Source: Zanthoxylum bungeanum (lineage: Eukaryota; Streptophyta; Magnoliopsida; Sapindales; Rutaceae). Taken from it: DNA of 64,000 nt. This document shows positions 11,280-21,835 of this stretch, in pieces (the first letter of the stretch is position 1; every line of letters begins with the position of its first letter). The translations under genes and the position numbers were made by a program. The notes under the pieces are model-generated. The model was not told the origin of the DNA, made no database searches, and saw nothing but the letters and a program-made list of their open reading frames with translations. The stretch spans positions 1-64,000 of the forward strand of contig SKCR01038145.1 of the NCBI GenBank assembly GCA_019454045.1, written 5' to 3'.

Positions 11280-11989
11280 TTTACTAGATCGTAAACACGT
11301 GCATGATACTTATGCCCTGTACACATGATGACGGATCCTATCCGATACACTCGGATATCATGAGCATCAGTCCACACCCAACGAACAGACGAAGGTTTGA
11401 CCTAAATAATTCGGTGACATGACTGCCATCAAAGTGTGAAAGATAACTCATATATCCACCGCAGTATCTCAAGTCTAAGGACCACTATGCTGCTCAACTT
11501 GAGAAGATTCCTATTGACGTTGGTATACCATCTATTAGGAAATCTTCGGTGAGTTGTGCAGTGTTAATCAAATAATCACCTACATGTCTATACGAGTTTC
11601 CGAAGACTCATGGTTCACTGGGATAAACCATCGAACCAAGTCTCGATATACAACATGTGTTGGCCTACGCAGATTTTACTAACTGACCTATATCAGTAAA
11701 TCTTGACCAGAAACTTATTTTTAGATTATATAACTTATAGTGACGCTTCTCAATGTCAATTACAACCTATGTTGTAATTTTGCACTACGTTATAAATCCT
11801 CTGGTCTTTATTTAATATATACATATCACTAAACCAAATTTAATTTCAATCTAATCAAATTAGATCAAATATATATAAAAGACGAGGTGCTACCATAAAT
11901 ACGTAAAATTATGGAAAAATGAATTGTTCGTATTCATGAACCTAACATCAATACGATTTGGATTGGCGTTCCGAACACAAATCCTAACA
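11280..11989 (-). mobile_element. Second, diverged copia-type LTR fragment, minus strand
   Basis: On the minus strand it begins TGTTAGGATTTGTGTTCGGA at 11989 and is related to the preceding LTR but clearly diverged. Its 3' end is cut off at 11280, where the other LTR starts, suggesting that one inserted into or recombined with the other. Confidence 0.58.
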
Positions 11990-12199
11990 GGAAAAACTGT
12001 GATTGTATTTTATTTTATTTATTTTTAATTTTAACTTTTTTAATCTCTTTATAATCTTAATTTCCATAGATTATTGAATGTATCATATAAAATAAATCAT
12101 TTAATAGAAGCTATCAAAATTTTGCATGTCAAAATTTTGTTGGTTTATGCATTGAAGTCTCTAGCATCGTGGATGGATCATCCGTGTTTCTTATAGTGT
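11990..12199. other. Unassigned AT-rich sequence
   Basis: No gene, repeat or clear motif was recognised in this stretch between the LTR fragments and the SINE. Confidence 0.4.
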
Positions 12200-12206
12200 A
12201 TGAATT

Positions 12207-12397
12207 TAAATCGGTCTCCACTTGACTTGGTGGTATAGGGCTCAAGATCTCACCTTGAGGTCTTGAGTTCGAATCCATGACGTGCGTTTCTTGTAAGAGT
12301 ATGGGATAGTCGGAGGTTTTCCCTGTTCCGCTTAAACTCGAAAGGGGTGGTTTAACGGTGAGATTTCCAACGATTCCAAAAAAAAAAAAAAAAAAAT
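12207..12397 (+). mobile_element. tRNA-derived SINE
   Basis: A box-A-like sequence (CTTGGTGGTATAGGGC, about 12226) is followed about 30 bp later by a box-B match (GAGTTCGAATCC, about 12263), the internal RNA polymerase III promoter of a tRNA-derived SINE. The element ends in an A18 tail near 12379-12396. Target-site duplications were not obvious by eye, so the left edge is approximate. Confidence 0.65.
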
Positions 12398-12768
12398 TTG
12401 TACTCATAGCAAATCAGTGTATGAAAGAAGTTTATTGACTTTGAATTGTATTTATGTAATATAGTAAATTAATAATGAATATAATTACATATATTAATCT
12501 TGGAGATTCTACAATCCTCTAAAATCATATTCTCAAGGATTCATTGTTTTAAAACGAAGATTGCGTTTCTTCACCACAATTTGAATTCCAAATTTCTTTT
12601 GATCCTTTCTAGAATATTATCAGTCATATTCTTTAGTGTGGGAAGGTCATGATCATGAGATAGTGAAGTGTTAACCTTTTATGCAATATCATGAGTTTAA
12701 AATTTGGAAATAATCTTTTTGTGTAAAAAAAATGCTCAAATTCCCTCTCTATTTGTGTTTATTTCAGT
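12398..12768. other. Upstream region of the GIY-YIG gene, unassigned
   Basis: AT-rich sequence with no ORF or recognised repeat. It probably includes the promoter of the gene starting at 12994, but no convincing TATA box could be fixed. Confidence 0.35.
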
Positions 12769-12970
12769 TTTTTTTTTTTTTGTTTTTTTTTTTTTTAATT
12801 TTATATACGTTTCTGACACCCGTTAATCTGAACGTTGGCGACTGAGAAAATTCTGTTAACTTTTTTTAGTTATTTCAGATTTTTCTTTTTCTTTTTTTTC
12901 CTTTTTCTTAATTGTTTTTTTGAAAAAAAAAAGAAAAAAAAAAAGAAAAAAAAAAGAAAAAAGAAAAGAA
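12769..12970. repeat. Poly(T) and poly(T)/poly(A) inverted low-complexity tract
   Basis: Two T-runs at 12769-12797 are followed by a T-rich arm (about 12876-12923) that turns directly into an A-rich arm (12924-12970). The arms could fold into a long hairpin. The tract ends about 24 bp before the gene's likely start codon, so it probably lies in the 5' UTR. Confidence 0.7.
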
Positions 12971-12993
12971 GAGACAGCAGGGGTGGTGACGAG

Positions 12994-15009
12994 ATGAGGG
13001 CGCTCTCGAGGACATTTCGCGCTGTAAAGAATCGAAACCCTAACCCGTTGAAATTAGCATCATCTTCTTCATCAGCAACATCAATAAGATCACAATCACA
13101 AGCAAAACCGAGTCCAAATTCAAAATCTAGATCAAGATCAAGATCATGGAGTGTGTATCTTATTATCTCGACCAACTCCCCAATCAAGACCTACGTTGGT
13201 ACCACCACAAATTTTTCTCGGCGGTAATTTTTCTTTTTTATTGCTCCATTTCAATCTTTTATTCATTTATGATGTTCATCGAAAATTATCATCTGGGTCT
13301 AATTTAAAAAGTTCGAATTTTTTTGTGGATTCACGTTATAATTTTTGTTTAGAATTTTCATTGTTAAATTCCGATGATTTGTTGAAAGTTTGTGCTGGGT
13401 ATGATTCAAAAAGTTTGGATTTTTGAATTTGTTATTAGACGTTAAATTGGCTAAAACAGCATGCTAAAATAATTCTGTTCATGTAATTTCATTCTATACA
13501 ATATGAGGATGTAGATATTGTTATACCTAAATGGGTATGATGCTGTTAGAAATTGGTGAATTTGGATGAGAAAAAGTGCAGGAATTGTTCAATGAATATT
13601 TTTTTTAAATTTTTTTTTTTTGTTATCGGGTCAATTTTAGTGGCTTATGATTTCATTTTCGTTTTTGCTTTTCCATGAATGTGTAAATTGTTTTTTATTC
13701 CATAAAGAAGCTGCAGGACGTGCTTAATGTTGAATTTGATTCTATTTGTATTCTGTATTTCAAGATGGTATATTCATTTTATCATTAATCATTGTTGAAA
13801 TCCATGGGCCTAACTCAACCAAAAGTTAACTTGAGAGTTGAGAGTTGTCTTATACTTATATTCATTGACCAATATAACTTTTCATCGATATAGGATATTT
13901 TCCTCAACACACACATATATACAACACACATAATTTTTTTATTATGCTGTCTGTTTTATGGAAAATTGGAAGCTCTTATGCAGTTTGAAACAACATAACG
14001 GTGAACTTGGAGGTGGTGCAAAAGCAACCCGATCAGGAAGGCCATGGGTTCTTGCATGCATAATTCGAGGTTTCCACGACCAAAGTGATGGTAATTTTTC
14101 TTTTTCATAAAATTTTAAAGATCACATTTTACCTTTTGTCAAAGCTAGTCGTTATGCGGTTATTTTGTAAGATGATTTTTTTCTACCTTAAATTTACCGT
14201 GTTGGCGTGTTTTGATGTTCCACAAAATTTGCAGTTCCACTGCAGTTCTGAGTGGCATTGTAGTTTTCCAATCTTATCTTAAGTCTATCAAGTTCGTTAC
14301 TCCTATTCTATGTGGTTATGTGGTTATTTTGTAAGATGATTTTTCCTATCTTTACTGTGTTTTGATGTTCCACAAAATTTTGCAGCTCTCTGTGTGGCAT
14401 TGTAGTTTTCCATCTTATCTCAAGTTTATCAAGGTCATTACTCCTTTTCTATCTTCTGATGGAGCCATACGAACCATTTTTGAGAAACCTGCCTATCTAC
14501 ATAACATTGTAATTCTGTTTTAACCAATCCTCTAAAAAGAGGCTGCACTACACTTACATTATCAGTCTTTGGCATTATTGATGTTACCGCAAGACCATTA
14601 TGTAATTGCAGCTTTATGATTCGGTCAGGAATGAGAATCGATATAGAAACTTCTAAATTTGCAAGACCATTATTCTTCTTCTTATGACATGCAAAGGGGT
14701 TTGTTTAGGTGGTAGGAGCAATCAATGATATGTCGATGCTAGTTTCTTGACTTTCTACATATTTGATCTATGGTGCTATCTTATTTAGTGGTTCATGCCA
14801 CTGATTCTTGAGCATTATATCCTCTATATGTAGCTTGTGAGTTTGAATCAAAGTGGAAAGGTATCTCAAAGAAACTGCCACGTAAAAAGAAAAAGAGTGA
14901 AGATGGCTCACTGCCATTGCTGCAGCACAGGCAAACTGCTCTAGATAGAGTGAAAGCAGTGCTTAATTGCAATCACTTGCAAATTGATTGGAAAATGAAT
15001 CCATTTTGA
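12994..15009 (+). CDS. GIY-YIG endonuclease domain protein, three exons
   Basis: Exons 12994-13223, 13984-14090 and 14834-15009 have GT/AG introns and join in frame to about 170 residues ending at TGA 15007-15009. The N-terminus (about residues 1-50) is basic and serine-rich with an RSRSRS run, so could be a targeting or disordered segment. The rest is a GIY-YIG nuclease domain: VYLI (GIY position), TYVG (YIG position), FSRRLKQHNG with the conserved Arg and His, GGAKAT...RPW, and CEFESKW holding the likely metal-binding Glu. These spacings match the SLX1/UvrC-N family of structure-specific endonucleases used in DNA repair. The protein lacks the C-terminal RING domain of canonical SLX1, so it fits the short plant GIY-YIG group. 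The start was chosen because upstream in-frame codons come from the poly(T/A) tract. It is the only convincing resident gene here. Confidence 0.85.
14150..14470 (+). repeat. Tandem duplication inside intron 2 of the GIY-YIG gene
   Basis: The segment with GGTTATTTTGTAAGATGATTTTT, then TTTTGATGTTCCACAAAATTT and GTGGCATTGTAGTTTTCC, occurs twice, about 170 bp apart, with moderate divergence. It lies wholly within the intron. Confidence 0.7.
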
Positions 15010-15070
15010 ATGATCGGTATGTTTCTCTTCCTTTGACCATTTAAGCTAACCTGATGTGCTAAGTTAATTG
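15010..15070 (+). other. 3' flank of the GIY-YIG gene
   Basis: This short AT-rich segment between the stop codon and an LTR start (15071) is probably 3' UTR. The LTR lies close enough that transcripts may end within it. Confidence 0.4.
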
Positions 15071-15700
15071 ATGAGTGGTAAATATATCAATATTTCTCAC
15101 TCCTTTAACCTAATATTTTGTATAGTTTCTTGGGTTTTGTGAATGTTTTGATGTGTTTTGTGTTATTTTGTAGATAAATAAGGTTTCAGGACTTACTGGA
15201 AGCAATTCGGGGCTAAAACTGCGGAAAACGGACAAAAATGGCAAAAATATAAATTTCCTGCTAAAATGCGCCGTGCTAAAATGCGTCGTTTGCTAAAATG
15301 CGATGCTAACGTGCGCCAGACACGTGTCACAATCAGAGAAGTTTGCTAACGTGCGCACTTGCTAACGTGCGCCTGACACGTGTCAACATCACAACCAATC
15401 TGCTAACGTGCGTCGTGACACGTGTCATCATCATGTGCTGCCGACAATACGCGTGCCACGTGTCATCATCCGAATGGACCGCATCAACTGCCTGCCACGT
15501 GTCAGCCATATCAGCCACATGTCGAGTCACCCTGCCACGTGTCAGCCACGTCATCGATTGCGAATCACCTTCTGCCACGTGTCAATATCTCAGTGGACCG
15601 AAATTTGCCGCGTGCCACGTGTCGCCTCTAGAAGCAAACTGTGCCTGCCGCATTGCCACATCAGGCGTCACGACGCGCAGAGGAAAAATTTGTCTGTAAA
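15071..15700 (+). mobile_element. Athila-like LTR, 5' part only
   Basis: It starts TGATGAGTGGTAAATATATC and matches, in inverted orientation, the LTR that begins at 49388 (shared CCTAATATTTTGTATAGTTTC and TTTTGTGTTATTTTGTAGAT). The rest of the LTR is missing; near 15700-15750 it joins an Ogre-like pol remnant. Confidence 0.72.
15310..15640 (+). repeat. Array of CACGTGTC (G-box-like) motifs in the LTR
   Basis: Eight CACGTGTC motifs occur in about 300 bp (first at 15321, next at 15377), many within TGCCACGTGTCA units spaced about 40 bp, preceded by TGCTAACGTGCGCC repeats. CACGTG is the plant G-box core bound by bZIP and bHLH factors. Related motifs occur in the inverted LTR at 48720-49080. Confidence 0.75.
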
Positions 15701-15739
15701 TTAGATTCGATTCTTGGCCATCTAGCCTACATCACCGCC

Positions 15740-16500
15740 AAACAATTTTTTTTTTTCGCCTCTTGATAGCGGGCTTCATACGGAAGCATCTCTTACTAAG
15801 GTAGTAGACTGCATGGTCCACCCCTGTCTTGTCTTACATGTACCATCATCACCCCCAGCACTTCGGGTTCTATGGCCGAATACAATACCAAGGGTTTGCC
15901 CGACCTTGGGAGTCTCAAGACGGACGGTTTAACTAAGTACTCTTTGATTTTAACAAAAGGTTCTTGACATTGCCTATTCCACTTCGTAGGCTGGTTTTTC
16001 CTCAGTAGCTTGAAGATGGGCTCACATACCAATGTTAGTTTGGTAATTGCCTTGATCTACTGGATTTTCCCGAGAAAAGCTCTTACTCCCTTTTCTGTCT
16101 TCGGTGCGGGCATTTCGGTAATCTCATTGATCTTTTCAGGGTCTACTTCTATCTGCTTTTTGACTTCTTCCCTAACCATTTCGGCCTATTTTGACCTCAT
16201 TCTTCGGAGCTTATGTTTTACTGGTCTCATGTTCAGATAATTTTGTATCATGTGCTAGGCAATACTAATGTCTACTCCTAGCAAGTCTTCATAGGACCAG
16301 GCAAATACTTTTGCATATTTTATTAATATTCTCTCTAATTTTTTCCGCTTATTAGAGGTAACCTCACTTGCAATTGAAATTTCTTTGGGGTTTTCACATG
16401 TCTCAAGATTAAATGCATTTGTCTTTGTTGAGTTAATGTCAAACATGCTCATGTCATGTGTGTTATGATGCAGACTAATAGGAAAATACTCGAACAAGTA
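15740..16500 (-). pseudogene. pol: Ogre/Tat-like pol remnant (reverse transcriptase/RNase H)
   Basis: Minus-strand frames encode pieces of Ogre-type Pol. From high to low coordinate they are an RT N-terminal segment (KVFAWSYEDLLGVD, then RPVKHKLRRM) and an RT thumb/connection segment (EITEMPAPKTEKGVRAFLGKIQ, then VCEPIFKLLRKNQPTKWN and LPRSGKPLVLY). The catalytic RT core between KKQIE and VDPEKI is missing, an internal deletion at about 16160-16180. Stops and frameshifts break the rest. It lies between an Athila-like LTR and a copia-C LTR. Inactive. Confidence 0.72.
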
Positions 16501-16735
16501 AGTAAATCAATGTCTTTATGATTAATAAATGCAGGATTACAATCAAATAAATCAGGAAAATAAAAATTTTCATCATTTGCAGTCTTCTTCTGTCTTCTTG
16601 CTTTCTTCGAGTGTTAGATTCTCCAACTGCAGTAGTTATTCTTCTCATTCATCTTCCACTTTTGTCATTGCTCGAGAAGTTTTCCCATAAATCTATTCCT
16701 TGCTCTATTTCATCTTCACTGCTGCTACCCTCATT
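16501..16735 (-). mobile_element. Probable internal Ogre-like sequence, unassigned
   Basis: The segment lies between RT-like and gag-like minus-strand remnants, so it is probably the collapsed region of the same element. No domain was recognised. Confidence 0.35.
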
Positions 16736-16895
16736 TCCTGATGCAAGAAGATTGGTGGTTGAGAGTTTGGAGGACAAAGCTTTGGGGCAGGCCGAATTTG
16801 ATCATGTAGGTGGGTGGTGGAACAGAGTGGTTGTTAGGTAGATGGTTTCTGTGTGTGTTGGGTTGTTCTTTTTCCAGGTCGGGTATTTTATAGGT
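16736..16895 (-). pseudogene. gag: Ogre/Tat-like gag C-terminal fragment
   Basis: The minus-strand frame has SVPPPTYMIKFGLPQSFVLQ, closely matching the C-terminus of the gag at 8068 (AVPPPAYMINSGLPEDLVLK). The fragment ends where a copia-C LTR has inserted (LTR start at 16896). Confidence 0.65.
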
Positions 16896-17027
16896 TGTTG
16901 GAAAATTATGACCCATAGCATCACTATTTGTAGAGGGTTTCTGTGTGTGTTGGGTTGTTTTTTTTTTCCAGGTCGGGTATCTTATAGGTTGTTGGAAAAT
17001 TATGACCCATAGCATCACTATTTGTAG
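16844..17027 (+). repeat. 92-bp tandem duplication across a copia-C LTR edge
   Basis: GGTTTCTGTGTGTGTTGGGT occurs at 16844 and 16936. Each unit carries the gag fragment edge plus the first 40 bp or so of the LTR (TGTTGGAAAATTATGACCC at 16896 and 16990). Confidence 0.8.
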
Positions 17028-18358
17028 AAGACATTGTGGTTTTTGTACAAATTAATTATGTGACAAAGGAAATAGCTATTTTATCATTTTGTAATTAGAT
17101 TACTTGAATATATAATGATAAAAGTCCTTATGATTAGTTCCGAATTAATAAGATATGAGACAATATCAATCCACGTAAGGTTTAATCATTAAATATACCT
17201 AGTCATAGTATTATCGAGACGGGACATCGATAATGCGAAATAAACTAGTATTGCACTTGTGCGCGTTATGGAAGCGTAACGACATAGCTCTCATATATTT
17301 GGTTATTGGATACTCATGCAACTGTAATATGAGGTTCTGTTTGCCGATGGTACGGAAACAGCTTCGTTCTGGATAGACCCCTCGGAATCCCATTGGTAGT
17401 ATGACTATGTGTATATGGGAATCTGAATCAGGGTAGGTGTATTTGGTCTTAACCTGAGACTTGCATCGCTAATACTTGCGATAATCAGTACGCTTTGGTT
17501 TTGGTCGTCCGAGGCTTTAACAGGTTATGTGTACGCCTCTTCTGGGTTTATTGAGAATCATAGTGTATTGGGTGTGATGTCAAGATGGAAGTATCATTTC
17601 AGTCATATGGAGATGATGATCACGCAAGGATACAGAACTGGTACTCTAATTTGTTGCAACTATCGGGATAATATGACAAGGTCATGATTATCCGATTAAA
17701 GAGACTAGTTGTTAGTGATGTGATATATGCTTCGTACGGGGCAGACACAATTCGAGCCCCAGGCCTAGCATGTGACATCCGATACTGGATCGTAATACGC
17801 AATACATTGTATACTATGCCTGATATAGATTATATATTATTTGTTGATATTTCTGGAGAATTGGGTATGCACGGTTCTTTGCTAGAAGCCAACCATGTCT
17901 TGTAAATCGGTAAGAACGTGGTACGGGATAAGCACATGTTCGGATAGTCCAACAGCCGGATTTACTGCCAACATATCCAGGGATCTCTTGGGTCGCTTCC
18001 CAAAGATTCACCGATGACATTTGACTCAAAGAGAATTAATCTAGGATTAATCAAGAGAGAGAAAATTAATCTAGGATTAATTGCGGCAAGAATTTATCTA
18101 GGATAAAATTTGATTAGAAGAGAGAACACTATTAATTTGGAATTAATCGATTAAATAATGAATTGGATATATTAAATGAAATCGGATTTCAGAGCGGAAT
18201 TAAAATTGGATTTTAATTCGGGCGAACGAATCAATTTAGAATTAATTCATTAGCGACGTTCGTAATAATTTTGCAAGGCATTATTATTTAATTACGTCAC
18301 AACGAAAAATTCGTTTAATCGGATTAAGCGAACCCGAGCCCGAAGTGTGTGGAGCAAG
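16990..18358 (+). mobile_element. Copia-C LTR, first part
   Basis: It starts TGTTGGAAAATTATGACCC and matches the LTRs at 21541 and 35835 throughout (blocks GACATCGATAATGCG, TGTTCGGATAGTCC, AATCTAGGATTAAT). It is interrupted at 18358 by a solo family A-type LTR and resumes at 20050 for about 60 bp. Confidence 0.8.
18354..18358. repeat. Target-site duplication GCAAG, left copy
   Basis: GCAAG before the LTR start at 18359 pairs with ACAAG at 20045-20049 (one mismatch). Confidence 0.6.
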
Positions 18359-20044
18359 TGTAGGCACTGCATTTTTGCATATAAGTCCCGATGATGAGCC
18401 TCATATGGAGGCACTACACGATAAATTGTGGAAGTCGCGTGAAACAGACGTCGGAAGGGAAAATTCAGAAATCAATACCTTGTTGGACTTAATTCGTTTG
18501 CTTAGTCTCGGGTTCGCTCGATGGATCTCTGTTTTAAAATTTATCCTCGGCCCTAGCACATTCACGCGTAAGAGACAAAGAAAATAGCCTTCCCATTGTC
18601 GTGAACTCCAACCCACATACAAGCCCTCCACATACAAGCCCTCAATTTCCGTGAACCAGCAACCCTAATTCACGCCAAAACAGTCCACCAAATTCCCCCA
18701 CACATCCTCCCTCCAAAACCACAAAATACAGCCCCAAACTGCCTCTGCACTACCGCACAACCAGTCCCTGAACACAGCCCCTCAATTACCACACAACCAG
18801 CCCATGAACACAGCCTGATTACCGCCACAAATAGTCCCCAAACTGCACCCTCAATACCGCAAAAACTACAACTAGAAAAGCCCCTAAATACCGAGAAAAA
18901 AACAGAAAACCACAACAGCCTAAACCACCGTAAAAATAGCCCCAAATTACCGCAGAACAGTCCCTGAAAATCCCCCTACATAACCGCAAACTGCACCCCT
19001 AAATTACACCCTTACACAGTCCAAAAACAGCAGTAAAAACAACAAAAATAACAGCCTAAAACAGAGGAAACAGCAGCCCAAAATAGCGAGGCAACGAAGG
19101 AAAAACTTAAACCAGTGAACCAGAAGAGTTACAGAGCATTAACCCTTCTGACGGCCGCGTAACGCACTTCCAATAGGCACTTAAAGGTAAGACCTGAGGG
19201 CACCCTTTTTTTATTTATTTTCGTCGTTTTTAATTAGATGTTTTTTGTGCTTGTTGTTTATTCTCGTCCATCTTTTTAATTATTTTTGTATTTCTTCGCA
19301 GTGTATTGTTAGTTCATGTATGTTATTGTAGTTGGATGAATGATTTTGTGCTATCTCTTATGGTATATCAGATGTAAACCCAAATGTAAATTCCGTAGCC
19401 GAATCCGAATGGACGGTAGTGCAGTTTGTACTGGGGTATAACTCAACGTACTACTTGAGAAACGCACATATTTTGTTTACCTAATCTTGTGTTTATCCAT
19501 GATTCATTAGAAATAACACGTTATTTCCATGCATGATTTAGTTATTTCTTTCGCATTAGGAACTTAATTGTATCTCTTCAATGTTTATGTTTATACAATC
19601 TTTATTTATTTATGTTTCCGCATTTATCAATTTAATATGTTCATGAAATTGTGTGCTTACCGTTATGTCGATTTACTTTTATGCATACAAACTTAGATAT
19701 AGGTTCTACTCCTATGGGTGCAAACTTAGATATAGGTTGTATGCAAACTTAGATATAGGTTGTATGCAAACTTAGATATAGGTTATCCTTGCGTATGTAT
19801 GTTATGTAGACTTGGTTAGATTATTGCACAAATCCATTCATTACAAGTGGCATAAGTAAGAGACCATTCTGAACCCAACGGTTTGAGGTCTTCCCTTGCG
19901 AGGGGTGAGTGCGGCCTTAAATCATTTCCCAGTTCACACTGGGTGGTGACTCCTTTATTCTCCGGTGTAGTCCCCCGCGGGCTACTCCGTACTCCCAACC
20001 GGGCTGCGAGCCTGGAAGAGCGTCGCCGATTTCTGTGTCTTACA
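18359..20044 (+). mobile_element. Short solo LTR related to family A
   Basis: It runs from TGTAGGCACTGC to GTGTCTTACA (1,686 bp), flanked by near-identical 5-bp duplications inside a copia-C LTR, with no internal region. It keeps the conserved block (19362-19453) but lacks the 176-bp array. A short repeat TTAGATATAGGTTGTATGC occurs three to four times at 19690-19780. Confidence 0.8.
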
Positions 20045-20049
20045 ACAAG

Positions 20050-20112
20050 CCACTTGAAGTTTGAATTAAAATGGTCCCACCAACTTACATCACATGTCTA
20101 TCAAGTGTCTGT
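20050..20112 (+). mobile_element. Copia-C LTR, continuation after the solo LTR
   Basis: CCACTTGAAGTTTGAATTAA continues the LTR interrupted at 18358 (compare 37215). It stops at about 20112, where inverted LTR sequence begins. Confidence 0.65.
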
Positions 20113-21402
20113 GGGTATTCTAGGTCAAACCAAGATCAATTAAGCATATGAAATGTGTGAATACGCAAAGTAAGATGGCAGAACTACTCACTTTGATTGG
20201 CTTGGATGTTGGCGGAGAGTTCAAAACTTTTGCCTTTGAGAAGTTGCTCCAAGCTTTTCTATTGAAGATGATGTCCAATCTCCAAGCTTTGAGATGAATT
20301 CCAAGCTCTTGGGATTGGTTTCCCTATCACTTTTGTATGAATCTTTGGTGTGCTAGCACTTAGAAAAAATTGCAACAATTTCTTCTTGTTCTTTGATGAA
20401 TTCGGCCAAGCCAAATTGGGAGAGAAAATCTTGCTTTGGGCGTGAATGAGAGAGAAGAGAAGGAAGTGAATGTTGACTTGTGTAATTGATTTCCAAAATC
20501 AAAAATTAAAGATATACCAAAATCTAATAATTGGTAAAAGTCCATCACCTTATCTAATAATAGGTAAATGATTGACTAGTGATGTGACTTGATGTGACTT
20601 GTGGGCCCCACTTGAATTCAAATCCGAGTAGGCCCGCAAACACTCCCGGGCTCGGGTTCGTTAATTCCAAATTAACGAATTTTCTATTGCGACGTAATTA
20701 AATCAAATTTACTTAAATAATTATGCCTAGCAAAATACTATTCACGTCGCTTGCGAATTAATTCTAAATTAATTTGTTTGCCCGAATTAAAATATAATTT
20801 TAATTCATTATGAAATCTAATTTCATTTAATATATCGAATATATTATTTTATCGATTAATTCCAAATTAATCGTTCTCTCTCTTTCAAATAGTATTTTAT
20901 CCTAGATAAAATATCTCCGTAATTAATCCTATATTAATTATGTTCGAATCATACATCATCGGTGAATCTTCGAGAAGCGACCCATGAGATCCCTGGATAT
21001 GTTGGCAGTAAATCCGGTTATCGGACTATCCGAATACGTGAGTTCCTCATACTACGTTCTTACCGATTTACGAGACATGGTTGGCTTCTAGCAAAGCACT
21101 GTGCCTACCCAATTCTCCAGAAATATTCTTAAAGGAATATATAATCTATGTCAGACGTAGTATACGTAGTATTTTGTATTGTGATCCAGTATCGGATGTC
21201 ACATGCTAGACCTGGGGCTAGAATTATGTCTGTCCCGTACGAAGCATATATCAGATCTCTGGTAGCTAGTCCCTATAATCGGATAATCATGACCTAGTCA
21301 TATTATCCCGATGACTATAGTACTAAAGAGTACTAGTTCCGTATCCTGTGTGATTATCATCTCCATATGACTGGAGTGATACTTCCATCTTGACATCACA
21401 CC
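20113..21402 (-). mobile_element. Inverted copia-C LTR fragment
   Basis: On the minus strand this is copia-C LTR from near its 5' region to its 3' end. Its left end (TGTGGGTATTCTAGGTCAAACC) resembles the left end of the inverted LTR at 52357. It breaks at 21402, directly before plus-strand RNase H sequence. Together with 21707-23560 it forms a long imperfect inverted repeat. Confidence 0.7.
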
Positions 21403-21526
21403 CAAGATCGAGAAGGTCGCATCAGATGACAACATTGCAGATCCGCTGAGGAAGGCTATTTCTCAGCAAAAGTTTGAGCGACATGTACATAGTTCAGGTG
21501 TTAGATACTTGAGTGATTGGCTATAG
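21403..21526 (+). pseudogene. pol: Copia-C RNase H C-terminal fragment
   Basis: The frame matches the last about 40 residues of the copia RNase H at 35700-35820 and 62350-62473 (ADPL..A, FERHVHSSGVRYLSDWL, stop at 21524-21526). Everything upstream is lost. It is followed by a polypurine tract and an LTR. Confidence 0.8.
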
Positions 21527-21835
21527 GCCAAGTGGGAGATTGTTGGACAATTATGACCCATAACATCACTATTTGTAAAAGACATTGTGGTTTTTGTACA
21601 AATTAACTAGTGAGAAAGAAAATTGTTAATTTATCATTATGTAATTAGATTACTTTAATATATAAATGAGATACTTGAGTGATTGGCTATAGGCCAAGTG
21701 GGAGATTGTTGGACAATTATGACCCATAACATCACTATTTGTAAAAGACATTGTGGTTTTTGTACAAATTAACTATGTGAGAAAGAAAATTGTTAATTTA
21801 TCATTATGTAATTAGATTACTTTAATATATAAATG
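21504..21835 (+). repeat. 166-bp tandem duplication spanning pol end, polypurine tract and LTR start
   Basis: GATACTTGAGTGATTGGC occurs at 21504 and 21670. Each unit includes the RNase H tail, GCCAAGTGGGAGAT and the first about 130 bp of the LTR, so LTR starts exist at 21541 and 21707. Confidence 0.85.

Noticed and set aside
10331..11989. Complete copia element between the two inverted LTRs
   Set aside because: The LTRs are adjacent, both diverged, with no internal region, primer site or polypurine tract.
12207..12300. tRNA gene
   Set aside because: Box A and box B are present but no tRNA cloverleaf or anticodon stem can be drawn, and the A-tail marks a SINE.
15310..15640. CRISPR-like array of regularly spaced short repeats
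   Set aside because: Plant nuclear sequence; spacers are themselves similar, repeats are degenerate, and no cas genes are present. It is an LTR minisatellite.
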